Source: Chryseobacterium gleum (lineage in GTDB: Bacteria > Bacteroidota > Bacteroidia > Flavobacteriales_D > Crocinitomicaceae). From it: a DNA stretch of 64,000 nucleotides. Where the stretch lies: NCBI GenBank assembly GCA_945888595.1, contig CAMDAO010000002.1, positions 1-64,000 of the forward strand. Reading direction: 5' to 3'. The position numbers and the translations under genes were made by a program. Every line of letters starts with the position of its first letter. Positions within the stretch are counted from its first letter, which is position 1. Shown here in pieces: positions 29,015-39,290 of this stretch. The notes under the pieces were generated by a model. It had not been told where the DNA came from, did not search any database, and worked only from the letters and a program-made list of their open reading frames with translations.

Positions 29015-31882
29015 ATGGGTGCATTTTCTAAAAGACACATCGGACCGAATGAAACGGATAAAAAAGCCATGTTGGCAAAAATTGGGGTTAATTCTATTAG
29101 TGAGTTAATTGACAAAACGATTCCAGCGCATATTCGTTTAGGTCGTGAATTAAATATTGATGCTGCTATGACCGAGCAGGAATATCTGAATCACATTACT
29201 GAATTAGGAAGCAAAAATACAGTATTTAAATCTTTTATTGGATTGGGGTATAATGAAACCATTGTTCCATCTGTGATTTTAAGAAATGTTCTTTCTAACC
29301 CAGGATGGTACACGGCTTACACGCCTTATCAAGCAGAAATTTCGCAAGGTCGTTTGGAAGCATTATTAAATTTTCAAACCATGGTGACCGAATTGTCAGG
29401 AATGGAAATTGCCAACGCATCTTTGTTGGATGAATCAACTGCGGCAGCTGAGGCGATGATTATGCTCTATAATTCTCGTTCGAGAAATGAAATAAAAGAA
29501 GGTAGAAATAAATTCTTCATCGCTGAAAATACGTTTCCTCAAACAATTGATGTTTTAAAAGGTAGAGCCAAGAATTTAGGAATTGAATTAACGATTGGTT
29601 CAACAGGTACTTTTACAGGGGACACTAAATTTTTCGGTTCTTTGGTGCAATACCCTGATGCATTTGGTGCAATTATGAATTTGGAAGGATTTGTCGCTAA
29701 AATGAAAGAAAATGATATTCGTGTTGCTGTTGCAGCAGATATCATGTCGTTAGTTGTGTTAAAATCACCTGGTTCTTGCGGTGCTGATGTTGTTGTTGGT
29801 ACATCACAACGTTTTGGTGTTCCAATGGGATACGGTGGACCTCATGCAGCATTTTTTGCAACAAAAGATGAATTCAAACGAAATATGCCAGGTCGAATTA
29901 TCGGAGTATCTAAAGATGCAGATGATAATGTTGCTTTGCGTATGGCTTTGCAAACGCGTGAACAACACATTAAGCGTGACAAAGCAACTTCAAATATTTG
30001 TACAGCGCAAGCTTTATTAGCTGTTATGGCAAGTATGTATGCGGTTTATCATGGTCCTGAAGGAATGAAAGAAATCGCTCTCGACATTCATTCTAAGGCA
30101 TCAAAAGCGGCGAAAGGGTTAACTGATTTAGGAATCTCATTAGGTTCTACAGAATTCTTCGATACTTTATGGGTGAAAGGAGTTTCAACTTCTTCTTTGA
30201 AAACAATTGCTGAAGAAAACGAAATTAATTTCCGCTATGTAAATGATAATGAAGTGACTATCAGTTTTGGGGAACCTCATACAGAGCAAGATGTTCAAAA
30301 TGTGATCAATGTTTTTGCAAAAGTTGTTGGTAAAACTGCTTCTACCATATCATCTTCAACTTTGCATACACTTCCTGCAAATTTAATAAGAAAAGATGCT
30401 GTTTTTACACATTCGGTTTTCAACAGTTACCATTCAGAATCTCAAATGATGCGTTATTTGAAACGTTTAGAAAATAAAGATATTTCCTTAGTTCATTCGA
30501 TGATCGCTTTGGGTTCTTGCACCATGAAATTGAATGCGGCTAGTGAATTATTACCGATTACAATGCCGTCATTTGCGAATATGCATCCTTTTTGCCCTGT
30601 TGATCAAGCAAAAGGGTATCACGAAATGTTAATTCAATTGGAGAAAGATTTATCTGAATGTACAGGTTTTGCTGGTGTTTCTATGCAACCTAATTCTGGG
30701 GCTCAAGGTGAATATGCGGGATTAATGGTCATAAAAGCATACCATGAATCAAGAGGTGATATGCACCGTAATAAGATAATTATCCCTACATCAGCGCACG
30801 GAACAAATCCTGCATCTGCTGTAATGGCTGGCTTTGAGGTAGTGTTAACGGGCTGCGATGAAGATGGAAATATCAATATTGAAGAGTTACGAGAAAAAAC
30901 AATTGCCATCAAAGATTCTATTGCAGGTTTGATGATTACATATCCTTCAACACATGGTGTGTTCGAAGAAGGAATTAAGGAAATTACTTCCATCATTCAT
31001 GAACACGGTGGACAAGTTTACATGGATGGAGCAAATATGAATGCGCAAGTTGGATTAACGAATCCAGGAAATATTGGAGCTGATGTTTGTCACTTAAACT
31101 TACACAAAACGTTTGCAATTCCTCATGGAGGTGGTGGACCTGGAGTAGGACCAATTGGAGTAGCTGCTCATTTAGTTCCATTTTTACCAGGAAGTCCATT
31201 ATTAGCTTCAGCGGGCGGTGAAAAAGCAATTCATGCAATTTCCTCCGCACCATATGGTAGTGCTTTGATTTTATTGATTTCATATGGATATATCAAAATG
31301 TTGGGAGCAGTTGGTTTAAGAGAATCGACAGAAATCGCAATTTTGAATGCTAATTATATTGCTGCTTGCTTGAAAGGTCATTATGATATTTTATATACTG
31401 GAAAAAATGGAACAGTTGCACACGAAATGATTTTAGATTGCCGTGATTTCAAGAAAAGTTCTGATGTAGAAGTGGGAGATATGGCAAAACGTTTGATTGA
31501 TTACGGTTTCCATGCTCCAACGGTTTCATTTCCAGTGGCAAGTACGTTAATGATCGAGCCAACAGAAAGTGAAGACAAAGGCGAATTAGATCGTTTTATC
31601 GAAGCAATGATAAAAATTCGTGCCGAGATTACTGATATTGAAAATGGTGTTGCTGATAGAGAAAATAATATGTTAAAAAATGCGCCGCATACAGCTGACT
31701 GCATTATCAACAAAGATTGGAACTATCCATATACTCCAGCTCAGGCTGTTTATCCGGTTTCTTACTTGAAAGATTTTAAATATTGGGTTCCTGTGCGTCG
31801 TATCGATAATGCATTTGGAGATCGTAACTTAATTTGCACGTGTCCAAGTGTTGAAAGCTATGCGAATATTGTTGAGGCGTAA
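29015..31882 (+). CDS. gcvP: glycine dehydrogenase (aminomethyl-transferring), P protein
   Basis: 955 aa; FSKRHIGPNETDKKAML, TAYTPYQAEISQGRLEALLNFQTMV, CHLNLHKTFAIPHGGGGPGVGPIGV. Confidence 0.98.
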   Translation: MGAFSKRHIGPNETDKKAMLAKIGVNSISELIDKTIPAHIRLGRELNIDAAMTEQEYLNHITELGSKNTVFKSFIGLGYNETIVPSVILRNVLSNPGWYTAYTPYQAEISQGRLEALLNFQTMVTELSGMEIANASLLDESTAAAEAMIMLYNSRSRNEIKEGRNKFFIAENTFPQTIDVLKGRAKNLGIELTIGSTGTFTGDTKFFGSLVQYPDAFGAIMNLEGFVAKMKENDIRVAVAADIMSLVVLKSPGSCGADVVVGTSQRFGVPMGYGGPHAAFFATKDEFKRNMPGRIIGVSKDADDNVALRMALQTREQHIKRDKATSNICTAQALLAVMASMYAVYHGPEGMKEIALDIHSKASKAAKGLTDLGISLGSTEFFDTLWVKGVSTSSLKTIAEENEINFRYVNDNEVTISFGEPHTEQDVQNVINVFAKVVGKTASTISSSTLHTLPANLIRKDAVFTHSVFNSYHSESQMMRYLKRLENKDISLVHSMIALGSCTMKLNAASELLPITMPSFANMHPFCPVDQAKGYHEMLIQLEKDLSECTGFAGVSMQPNSGAQGEYAGLMVIKAYHESRGDMHRNKIIIPTSAHGTNPASAVMAGFEVVLTGCDEDGNINIEELREKTIAIKDSIAGLMITYPSTHGVFEEGIKEITSIIHEHGGQVYMDGANMNAQVGLTNPGNIGADVCHLNLHKTFAIPHGGGGPGVGPIGVAAHLVPFLPGSPLLASAGGEKAIHAISSAPYGSALILLISYGYIKMLGAVGLRESTEIAILNANYIAACLKGHYDILYTGKNGTVAHEMILDCRDFKKSSDVEVGDMAKRLIDYGFHAPTVSFPVASTLMIEPTESEDKGELDRFIEAMIKIRAEITDIENGVADRENNMLKNAPHTADCIINKDWNYPYTPAQAVYPVSYLKDFKYWVPVRRIDNAFGDRNLICTCPSVESYANIVEA

Positions 31883-31906
31883 TTAAAGAGAATATATTTG
31901 ATATTG

Positions 31907-31938
31907 ATCCGCTTTCTGAATAGGGAAGCGGATTTTTT
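31907..31938 (+). terminator. Rho-independent terminator of gcvP
   Basis: ATCCGCTT...AAGCGGAT followed by TTTTT. Confidence 0.8.
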
Positions 31939-32168
31939 ACATTTTAATTAGGAGAAGTTTATATTTACTAGAGAATTTCGTTAGCTTTTGTTGAATATGA
32001 TGTATGAAGTTTATTATCTTTGATCACTTAAAATAATTTTTCGGATAATTATTACTGGAATAATTCGGTTAAAGACTTAATAGTTGGTTTAAATAAATTA
32101 TCAAGATTATTTTAGTCTTTTTTGTATAAGTTATAGTACTTAAGCAAGAAGTAATTTTCATCTTTTTT

Positions 32169-32465
32169 CTATTTTACCCAATATTCTTTGGGGTCTCTTT
32201 GCGTATTAATTACAGCATGAATATAAACTGTTTTCTCAGATTCATTTGTAGAAAAATGAATCATAAAAGGATATTTTTTAAGTGGTAGGCATTGTATTAT
32301 GTCATATCTTGTTTGAAAGAATGGATTTTTAGCTAAACTTTTTATGTTTATGTTTAATTCCAATTTAAATTTTCTCCCAAGTCCAATTAATTGTTCCTCC
32401 TAGTAATCGATTGCTTCTTGAACTTCAACAACTGCTCTTGGATCAAGTAAAATTCTGAATTTCAC
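32169..32465 (-). pseudogene. ParE/RelE-type toxin with in-frame amber stop at codon 22
   Basis: From GTG at 32465: VKFRILLDPRAVVEVQEAIDY-TAG-EEQLIGLGRKFKLELNINIKSLAKNPFFQTRYDIIQCLPLKKYPFMIHFSTNESEKTVYIHAVINTQRDPKEYWVK. The stop (32400-32402) interrupts one continuous ParE-like reading frame. Confidence 0.75.
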
Positions 32466-32677
32466 TTAGATTTGGTTTTGAATTTTAATTGTTCACGAGC
32501 ATCCTCCCATGAAACATAGTCTTCCTGTTTTGCTGTTTTTATTCTTTCTCTGACCAAATTTTTATGTTCTTCTGGAATTTCTATATTTTTAGTATCTACT
32601 TCTATTCCCAATTGTTTTACAAGCTCCATAAAGAAAGAAAATTTAGTGTCAGGAATTTTTAAAGTTATTTCTTTCAT
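32462..32677 (-). CDS. antitoxin-like small protein (addiction module)
   Basis: 71 aa; overlaps the downstream toxin frame via GTGA; ends in the WEDAREQLKF.. tail common in such Bacteroidetes antitoxins. Confidence 0.65.
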   Translation of the reverse strand: MKEITLKIPDTKFSFFMELVKQLGIEVDTKNIEIPEEHKNLVRERIKTAKQEDYVSWEDAREQLKFKTKSK

Positions 32678-32917
32678 AATTCAAGTTTTTAATATGTTTA
32701 TACTTTTCTATCTAGGTATTTTCAATGATTTAAAGCAGATATATTAAAGAAAAGACTTTTCCTGTCGCTACTAAAGCAAATATAAGGATTTTTGGGGATA
32801 AGTAAAAAAATAGTTAAAAATAAGTTTTCGAACAAGTAGAAGGATAAAATATGAATTTTTAATCAAGCAATCAATGATTCCGCAGATTTATTAAGTTCTT
32901 TTTATAAAGTTGCCATA

Positions 32918-34663
32918 TCAAAAATAGGCAATATACCCAAAATGAACTTTGCCATCTTTAATCAATATTGGATTTGCCATTTGTTTTCCCATGGCATATG
33001 AGATTGAGAAAATACCCACATTTGTGCCAAAGGAAAATCCTGCTCCGAAACCGAATGGAATGTCATTGTAATAGGTACCCGAATTATTTTCGTACCAACT
33101 TTGGTCATAAAATAGAAATGCACGTGAATTTTGATCAACGAGGAATCGATATTCAACACTTAAAAGAGATTTGGTCGTAGTAAAAAGTTCTTCTTCATTA
33201 AAACCGCGCTGAGAAGTTAGACCTCCAAATCGAAACACTTCATTTTGAAATATTTTTTGGTTATAATAGAAATCTGTTTGGTTTAAGATTCTCAACACAT
33301 GTCTTTTGGCTAAAGGGATATAAAATTCTAAATTTAAAGCACTTCGATATGTATTTGACATCAAAATTTCGCTGGTATCAGAGCTTCTAGATTTTCTTGT
33401 GCCAATTGAGGATTCCCAATTCAAAATAAACCCTTTCGAAGGATTTGGAATATAATCTACTTGTTTCCGAGAAATTGAGATCCCGTAATTATTTGAAGTG
33501 ACGGAGCCTAGATTGGTAAATTTCGGATTATTTAGTCCCCCCGCCAGCACATTTGAGAAATTCTTTTGATAGAATACCTTGAAATAATTTCCACCACTTA
33601 AAAAATATTGAATTCCTAACGATAATTTCCCTTCCACGTAGGAAGTGTCTCTTTTGTAAAAATCGAATTGACTATCAATACCAAAAGGACTTTTGAAAAT
33701 GAAGGGGTAATTTATTTTACCTTTTAAAGATTGTGTTTGAGGTTGTAAACTCTTCCAATTGAAATCGAGCAATTCTCCGTGCTTGAGTACATTCAACAAT
33801 TTTAGAGAAATATCTCCAGTGAAATTCAATTTATTTGTGACGGAATTAGGTTGCAAGCCAACAACACCATTAACGGAACTGATAGGGTTTGATTTAACAT
33901 AAAGAAACAATTCAGCACCTTCTTTTGTAAATAATATTTCATGCGGTTTTATTTCTTTTATAAAATTAATTTGCTTTAATCTTTTCGTGATTTGAAATAA
34001 TTCATTTTGACTGTATTTATCACCTGGTTTTATGCGAATAATATTTGTTAAAAAGATTTTAGAAATGGAGCTATCACCTTTAATATGCACTTCCTTCCAT
34101 TTAAAGTAATAATTTCTTTGAACAATCACTTTTGCTGTCAAATTATCATTAACTAGTTCAATGCTATCTAAATATACTTTTGCGAATGGGTAGCCATTAT
34201 TTTCTAGCGCTTGTTGCATAGAACGAAGTGAATTTGAAATTTGAACAGAATTAAAAGGCATGCCCGTATAAAATTTCTCATTTATATGCAAATACTGTTT
34301 AAAAAACTGTAGATCATCATTCTTCACTATTAAATTGACTTTTCCAAATAGTGGACCTAGATAAAAGGATACTTTTAATTCGTGATTCAGATATTTTAGA
34401 GTATCAGCAGATGCAAGAAGATAACCTTTTTTGATGGCTAATAATTGAAGGTTTTGTAGGTATTTTTTTGCTTGAATACTATCTGTAAATTTTACAGTTG
34501 TATTTTTTTTGATCTGCCGATACTTGTCGTTCGAGTAGGTTAGTGAATAATATTTTTGCCCAAAATAATAGGGTGACAAAAACAGAAATAAAAGCAGTAA
34601 AATTAAGCGCATTCGAGTTAAAACGTTTTTGAAAAATACAATATATAATTTATGTATAGTCAA
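32918..34663 (-). CDS. Omp85/BamA-TamA family outer membrane protein
   Basis: POTRA-like N-terminus (KGDSSISKIFLTNIIRIKPGDKYSQNELFQITKRLKQINF) and C-terminal barrel (FRFGGLTSQRGFNEEEL, FGFGAGFSFGTNVGIFSISYAMG). Confidence 0.85.
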   Translation of the reverse strand: MTIHKLYIVFFKNVLTRMRLILLLLFLFLSPYYFGQKYYSLTYSNDKYRQIKKNTTVKFTDSIQAKKYLQNLQLLAIKKGYLLASADTLKYLNHELKVSFYLGPLFGKVNLIVKNDDLQFFKQYLHINEKFYTGMPFNSVQISNSLRSMQQALENNGYPFAKVYLDSIELVNDNLTAKVIVQRNYYFKWKEVHIKGDSSISKIFLTNIIRIKPGDKYSQNELFQITKRLKQINFIKEIKPHEILFTKEGAELFLYVKSNPISSVNGVVGLQPNSVTNKLNFTGDISLKLLNVLKHGELLDFNWKSLQPQTQSLKGKINYPFIFKSPFGIDSQFDFYKRDTSYVEGKLSLGIQYFLSGGNYFKVFYQKNFSNVLAGGLNNPKFTNLGSVTSNNYGISISRKQVDYIPNPSKGFILNWESSIGTRKSRSSDTSEILMSNTYRSALNLEFYIPLAKRHVLRILNQTDFYYNQKIFQNEVFRFGGLTSQRGFNEEELFTTTKSLLSVEYRFLVDQNSRAFLFYDQSWYENNSGTYYNDIPFGFGAGFSFGTNVGIFSISYAMGKQMANPILIKDGKVHFGYIAYF

Positions 34664-34754
34664 TTGTTAATAACTATTATGTTTTTTGTACATTATTTAG
34701 CTTATTTTTGCATCCATAAATAAACTGTTATATTAATTGATTTAAATTAAGAAG

Positions 34755-34895
34755 ATGAAAAGAATTTTGACATTGACAATTATTGGACTAGTATTTTCAG
34801 CAGTATTAGCTTCTTGCGGGTCATCGAAAGGTGGACATTGTGATGCTTACGGAAGCATTGAGCAAGTGGAAAACACTGATCTAGCTTCTAAGTAG
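34755..34895 (+). CDS. 46-aa small lipoprotein, hypothetical (not in ORF track)
   Basis: MKRILTLTIIGLVFSAVLASCGSSKGGHCDAYGSIEQVENTDLASK-stop; lipobox LASC; terminator immediately downstream. Confidence 0.75.
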   Translation: MKRILTLTIIGLVFSAVLASCGSSKGGHCDAYGSIEQVENTDLASK

Positions 34896-34918
34896 TAATA
34901 GACCATTCTTTAAATAGT

Positions 34919-34945
34919 AGGTCGTTTATTGATGACCTTTTTTAT
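34919..34945 (+). terminator. terminator after small lipoprotein gene
   Basis: AGGTC...GACCT hairpin followed by TTTTTTATTTTTATTT. Confidence 0.6.
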
Positions 34946-34947
34946 TT

Positions 34948-35676
34948 TTATTTCCTGCGAAGTTCAAAATTTTGCCCTAAGTACACTTTTCTCACCTGTT
35001 CATCAGAAGCTAAATCTTCTGCGGTTCCATCCTTTAAAATGTTTCCTTCAAATAACAAATAAGCTCTGTCAGTTATAGATAATGTTTCCTGGACATTATG
35101 ATCGGTGATAAGTATACCAATATTTTTATTTCGTAAGTCAGCGATGATACTTTGAATGTCCTCTACGGCAATTGGATCAACTCCCGCAAACGGTTCGTCT
35201 AATAGCACAAATTTAGGATTTGTTGCCAAAGCTCGAGCGATTTCTGTTCGTCTTTTTTCACCTCCTGATAGCGAATGGCCTAGATTTTTTCTCACATGCG
35301 TTAAGCGAAATTCTTCTAATAATTGCTCTAAACGTTCCAATCGTTGCTTTTTATCCAAGGCAGTCATTTCAAGAATTGCCAATATATTGTCTTCAACGCT
35401 TAATTTTCTGAAAACTGAAACCTCTTGTGGTAAGTATCCAATACCCAACTGCGCTCTTCGATACATCGGGTAATGGGTAATATCAATCTCATCAAGAAAT
35501 ACAGTGCCTGAATCTGGCTTCACTAGTCCTACGATCATGTAAAAAGACGTTGTTTTACCTGCTCCATTGGGGCCTAATAATCCAACAATTTCACCTTGAT
35601 TTACTTCAATAGTAACTCCTTTTACAACGGCTCTTCCTTTGTACGATTTCTGAATATTGCTTGTATGTAGCTTCAC
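34948..35676 (-). CDS. lptB: LPS export ABC transporter ATP-binding protein
   Basis: [68 protein letters not shown]. Confidence 0.95.
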   Translation of the reverse strand: MKLHTSNIQKSYKGRAVVKGVTIEVNQGEIVGLLGPNGAGKTTSFYMIVGLVKPDSGTVFLDEIDITHYPMYRRAQLGIGYLPQEVSVFRKLSVEDNILAILEMTALDKKQRLERLEQLLEEFRLTHVRKNLGHSLSGGEKRRTEIARALATNPKFVLLDEPFAGVDPIAVEDIQSIIADLRNKNIGILITDHNVQETLSITDRAYLLFEGNILKDGTAEDLASDEQVRKVYLGQNFELRRK

Positions 35677-35702
35677 GTTATAACAATTCTTGAGTTGTAA
35701 AT

Positions 35703-38177
35703 TTAGAAATTAAAATTAATACTAGCGCGAATTCCGAAAGGAGTCGTTCCAGGACTAATATGCGTTAATCTCCAAACCGCTTCTATTCTTAGGATTTTAA
35801 ATATATTTTCAACGCCCATCGTTGCTTCTGCGTAGGGTGTTTTACCAAAAGATCTTGTAAAAGTAGGTAGATACATTTCTCTTTTATTTTTGTTAGAAAT
35901 GGATCCGTACGTAATTCGACTAGAAGCGACAAAACGCCATTTAAGTTTTTTCACGTAAGGAATTCTGTCAAAAAACACACCACCAAAATGTTGTTCTATA
36001 TATCCTCCAACATATTTATCAGAAATGAATTCAAAAAAATTCAACTTATTAAAAGTGGTGGACGATAACCAATAGGATTGATTTCCTTCATGTACTTTTA
36101 GAAAAGGATAGGCTGTGTACCCAAATACATAACCTGCATTTACACCATATCTAATTTTACCTATAAATCCTAATTTACGTGTGTGGTCCATTTGAAACTC
36201 AATTTTTTGATAATTATAATTTCCTCCCAGAAAACCCTTCACTCCAAAAATTCCTTGTATACTAAAAATAGGATACCTTGAAGTAAGGGTTGATCTATCA
36301 AAAGAACCTGAGATAAACTCTTCATCTTTTGTCCAACGAATTCTTGCAATAAACTCACTTGTGGTGATTTTTTTTATCGTATCGAGCGATTTTGTTGATT
36401 CATTGTATTTGATGTAATTCGCTAAACCAAGAGGCACATAGTCCTTCCATTCAAAACCGCCGTATAAAATTAGGTCCTTTTTAATGTCTTTTTCTAAATT
36501 GATACCTGCCTTTTGTACAAACGTTAATTTATCTAATGGCCCCGTTCTAAATAACGTTCCAAAAGTAGAGCCCACCGTGGCCGCATTCGGAGATTGACCA
36601 ATTTGCTGTATATCATAATTATAGTAGGTAGTCAATATGCCTCTCTTTTTAGGAGTGATGTTGTAGCGAGCTGAAATACCATATTTTATTTTTTCATCTT
36701 TCGTCCCATAGGCTATTTTACCGGCAAATTCTAGTCGTTTCGAAAAAGCATTAGAGGTCCGCAGAGCGCAGCTAAATCTATATTGTTCTACAGGGTTTAC
36801 ACTAAATAAACTCGATAAATTCCCAGCTTCTACTTTTCCCAATTGATAATAACCGGTAGTCCCTGCATACGCCAATTTTTTGAATGTTCTAAAAACGGGT
36901 AAATTGTTTAAGGAATCCACCATTAGGTTTATACCTAATTCTTGTTTAGATAGTTTGTGATGTCTGTGTTCCTTCCAATAGTTTTCATCTCTTGATTTTG
37001 CTTCTGGCAGAATCTCAACCGTATTATCCGATTTATAAAAGTCAGGGGGTCTCACTTCATTTATTTTAAAGTCTCTTCTTGAAGAATTTTTTCGCGCAAA
37101 TAATCCGTATACTTTTGATTTTTCAGTTATCTTAATATCAGCGATCATTTTTTCTTTTGTTAACATCCATACTTCATTGGCAACCATTTCAAAATCATGC
37201 TCAAAAAATAAATCTTGTATGTAATTAATGTTCGAACTTCCTGAAATATTACCGGTTATTTTTTTTATCGCATAGGTGGTGTCATTGATCCACATTTCCC
37301 CCTCAAAAGTTAAATCCCCTGAACGTTTTGGTTTGTATCTCAATTTATAACACCACTTACTATCAATAAACGCGGAATCTTCTAAATAATATTTATAAAA
37401 GGTTCGAGAGTAATCCGCGATTGGACTAATAAATGATTTATTAAAAATATTAATAGAATTATCATAGACATTGATATCAAGGTACATGTCTCCAACAAAT
37501 TGATCCAATTTTAAATTTTCAATACCGGTGATGTAGGTGGCAGAAATAACTTCTTTTTTCTTTTTAGGGTTATTTTTAAAATAATAATTGGAGATTGTTT
37601 CACTTAGAATCACCGGTAAATAATTATTTCCTGTTTCCGTCGAATCGAGGAAATCCATGATTAGATCAAGTTTTTTTACAACCCCTCTGTCAGAGAATTT
37701 ATCCCCTATGTTATTTAAATCTAATTGAATTTTATTATATAATTCATATTCGTACGATGCGAGTTTTTCTCTATTATTAACCTTTTTATTTGCAATAACT
37801 TTTTTATGAAGTGTAACCGAAGGTAACTCATCAGGAGGTCTAATTACTACTTCTTCAATTTCGGTATAGCGCACAGTTAAAAGACAGTTTATTTCTTGTG
37901 CTTGATCTTTTTTAATTTTAAAAGTGCGAGTACTATAGCCAAAATCACTCATCTGAATCGAATCAGTTGAGTAATAAGATTCTAAGACATATTGCCCTAA
38001 GCTATCAGCAGTAGTAGCAATTTTTGACTGGTAAAATTGCACTTTAGCAAATGGAAGAGCTTCACCTGTTGCAGCATCTTTAATGGTTCCATAGACTTTC
38101 GTTATTTGGGATAAACCCAAAAATGGAAGAAGTATCGAAAGATAGATTAAAACTTTTTTCATAAAATAATTCCTCAA
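35703..38177 (-). CDS. DUF5686 / carboxypeptidase-like regulatory domain outer-membrane protein
   Basis: N-terminal CarbopepD_reg-like domain ([21 protein letters not shown]), then [33 protein letters not shown]. Confidence 0.88.
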   Translation of the reverse strand: MRNYFMKKVLIYLSILLPFLGLSQITKVYGTIKDAATGEALPFAKVQFYQSKIATTADSLGQYVLESYYSTDSIQMSDFGYSTRTFKIKKDQAQEINCLLTVRYTEIEEVVIRPPDELPSVTLHKKVIANKKVNNREKLASYEYELYNKIQLDLNNIGDKFSDRGVVKKLDLIMDFLDSTETGNNYLPVILSETISNYYFKNNPKKKKEVISATYITGIENLKLDQFVGDMYLDINVYDNSINIFNKSFISPIADYSRTFYKYYLEDSAFIDSKWCYKLRYKPKRSGDLTFEGEMWINDTTYAIKKITGNISGSSNINYIQDLFFEHDFEMVANEVWMLTKEKMIADIKITEKSKVYGLFARKNSSRRDFKINEVRPPDFYKSDNTVEILPEAKSRDENYWKEHRHHKLSKQELGINLMVDSLNNLPVFRTFKKLAYAGTTGYYQLGKVEAGNLSSLFSVNPVEQYRFSCALRTSNAFSKRLEFAGKIAYGTKDEKIKYGISARYNITPKKRGILTTYYNYDIQQIGQSPNAATVGSTFGTLFRTGPLDKLTFVQKAGINLEKDIKKDLILYGGFEWKDYVPLGLANYIKYNESTKSLDTIKKITTSEFIARIRWTKDEEFISGSFDRSTLTSRYPIFSIQGIFGVKGFLGGNYNYQKIEFQMDHTRKLGFIGKIRYGVNAGYVFGYTAYPFLKVHEGNQSYWLSSTTFNKLNFFEFISDKYVGGYIEQHFGGVFFDRIPYVKKLKWRFVASSRITYGSISNKNKREMYLPTFTRSFGKTPYAEATMGVENIFKILRIEAVWRLTHISPGTTPFGIRASINFNF

Positions 38178-38962
38178 TCAACGATATTGCGTTTGTTTTT
38201 TTCTACCCGTACGACAACCAAAATTCCAGCTTCATATAAAAGAACAATTGGAATGGATACAATTATCTGACTCATCACATCAGGAGGTGTTATTACTGCT
38301 GCCAAAATTAAAACTCCTACGATAGCATGCTTTCTATATTTACGAAGAAAGGCAGCTGTTATAATCCCCAGTTTAGCCAATAAGTATGATAAGACAGGTA
38401 AAAGAAATAATAATCCAGTATAAAACACGGTAGATAATACCATGCTCATATACGAACTAACTGTAGGAATATTTTCAATTTGTTTACTCATTGTAAATGT
38501 GGAAAAAAATTGAACGCAAAGAGGTGCAACAACAAAATAGCCAAATGAAATGCCAAGAAAAAACAAAATACTCACATAAAAAACGATGCCAGATGCCATT
38601 GATTTCTCATTTTCTTTTAATCCCGGTTTTACAAAACTCCAAATCTGATAAAAAATATAGGGAAAAGATAAAACTATCCCTCCCATCATGCTCATCATCA
38701 ATGCATAAGAAAATTGCCCAGAAATGTCGGTGCTTTGCATTTTTAAGGTGATATCTTCAGAACAAATACCAAAATATTTGCATAGTAAATCGAATGTAAT
38801 AAAATTTGAGCGACTCATCGTTAAAAAGACATGGTCCATGATCCATTCTTGATAACACCAAATAACAATACTAATTACTAGAATAGCAATAGAGCAACGA
38901 ACTAGCCTCCATCTCAATTCTTCTAAATGATCCAAAAAGGACATTTTCTTTCCTGTTTCCAT
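38174..38962 (-). CDS. tatC: twin-arginine translocase subunit TatC
   Basis: MSFLDHLEELRWRLVRC, FPYIFYQIWSFVKPGLKENEK, ITPPDVMSQI. Confidence 0.96.
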   Translation of the reverse strand: METGKKMSFLDHLEELRWRLVRCSIAILVISIVIWCYQEWIMDHVFLTMSRSNFITFDLLCKYFGICSEDITLKMQSTDISGQFSYALMMSMMGGIVLSFPYIFYQIWSFVKPGLKENEKSMASGIVFYVSILFFLGISFGYFVVAPLCVQFFSTFTMSKQIENIPTVSSYMSMVLSTVFYTGLLFLLPVLSYLLAKLGIITAAFLRKYRKHAIVGVLILAAVITPPDVMSQIIVSIPIVLLYEAGILVVVRVEKNKRNIVD

Positions 38963-39290
38963 AATTCTTGCAAAGTTAATGATTCGATTGAATTGAATTG
39001 TTTTTTGATGAGGATTTCAATTTTTAATTTTCAGTTTTTTATAAATATGTAGAGGAAAAAGAGTATTCATACACATGATGCTTTGTGATTATTTATTCAT
39101 AATAAATAGTTAATGTTTTCGTAATTGTTGATTAATAGCACTAAAAAACGTTCCTATCCTATTAATTAGCTTTCCCATCTAAATTCCATAAGAAATAAAG
39201 AAATACAGTTGTAATACGATTATTATTATCGTACTTTCGTAATAATAGCATTAGTATGCTTTTAGTAAACCAATATTAAGGATTATAGAA

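Noticed and set aside
29781-30020. 79-aa ORF inside gcvP
   Set aside because: Alternate-frame ORF inside a highly conserved housekeeping gene.
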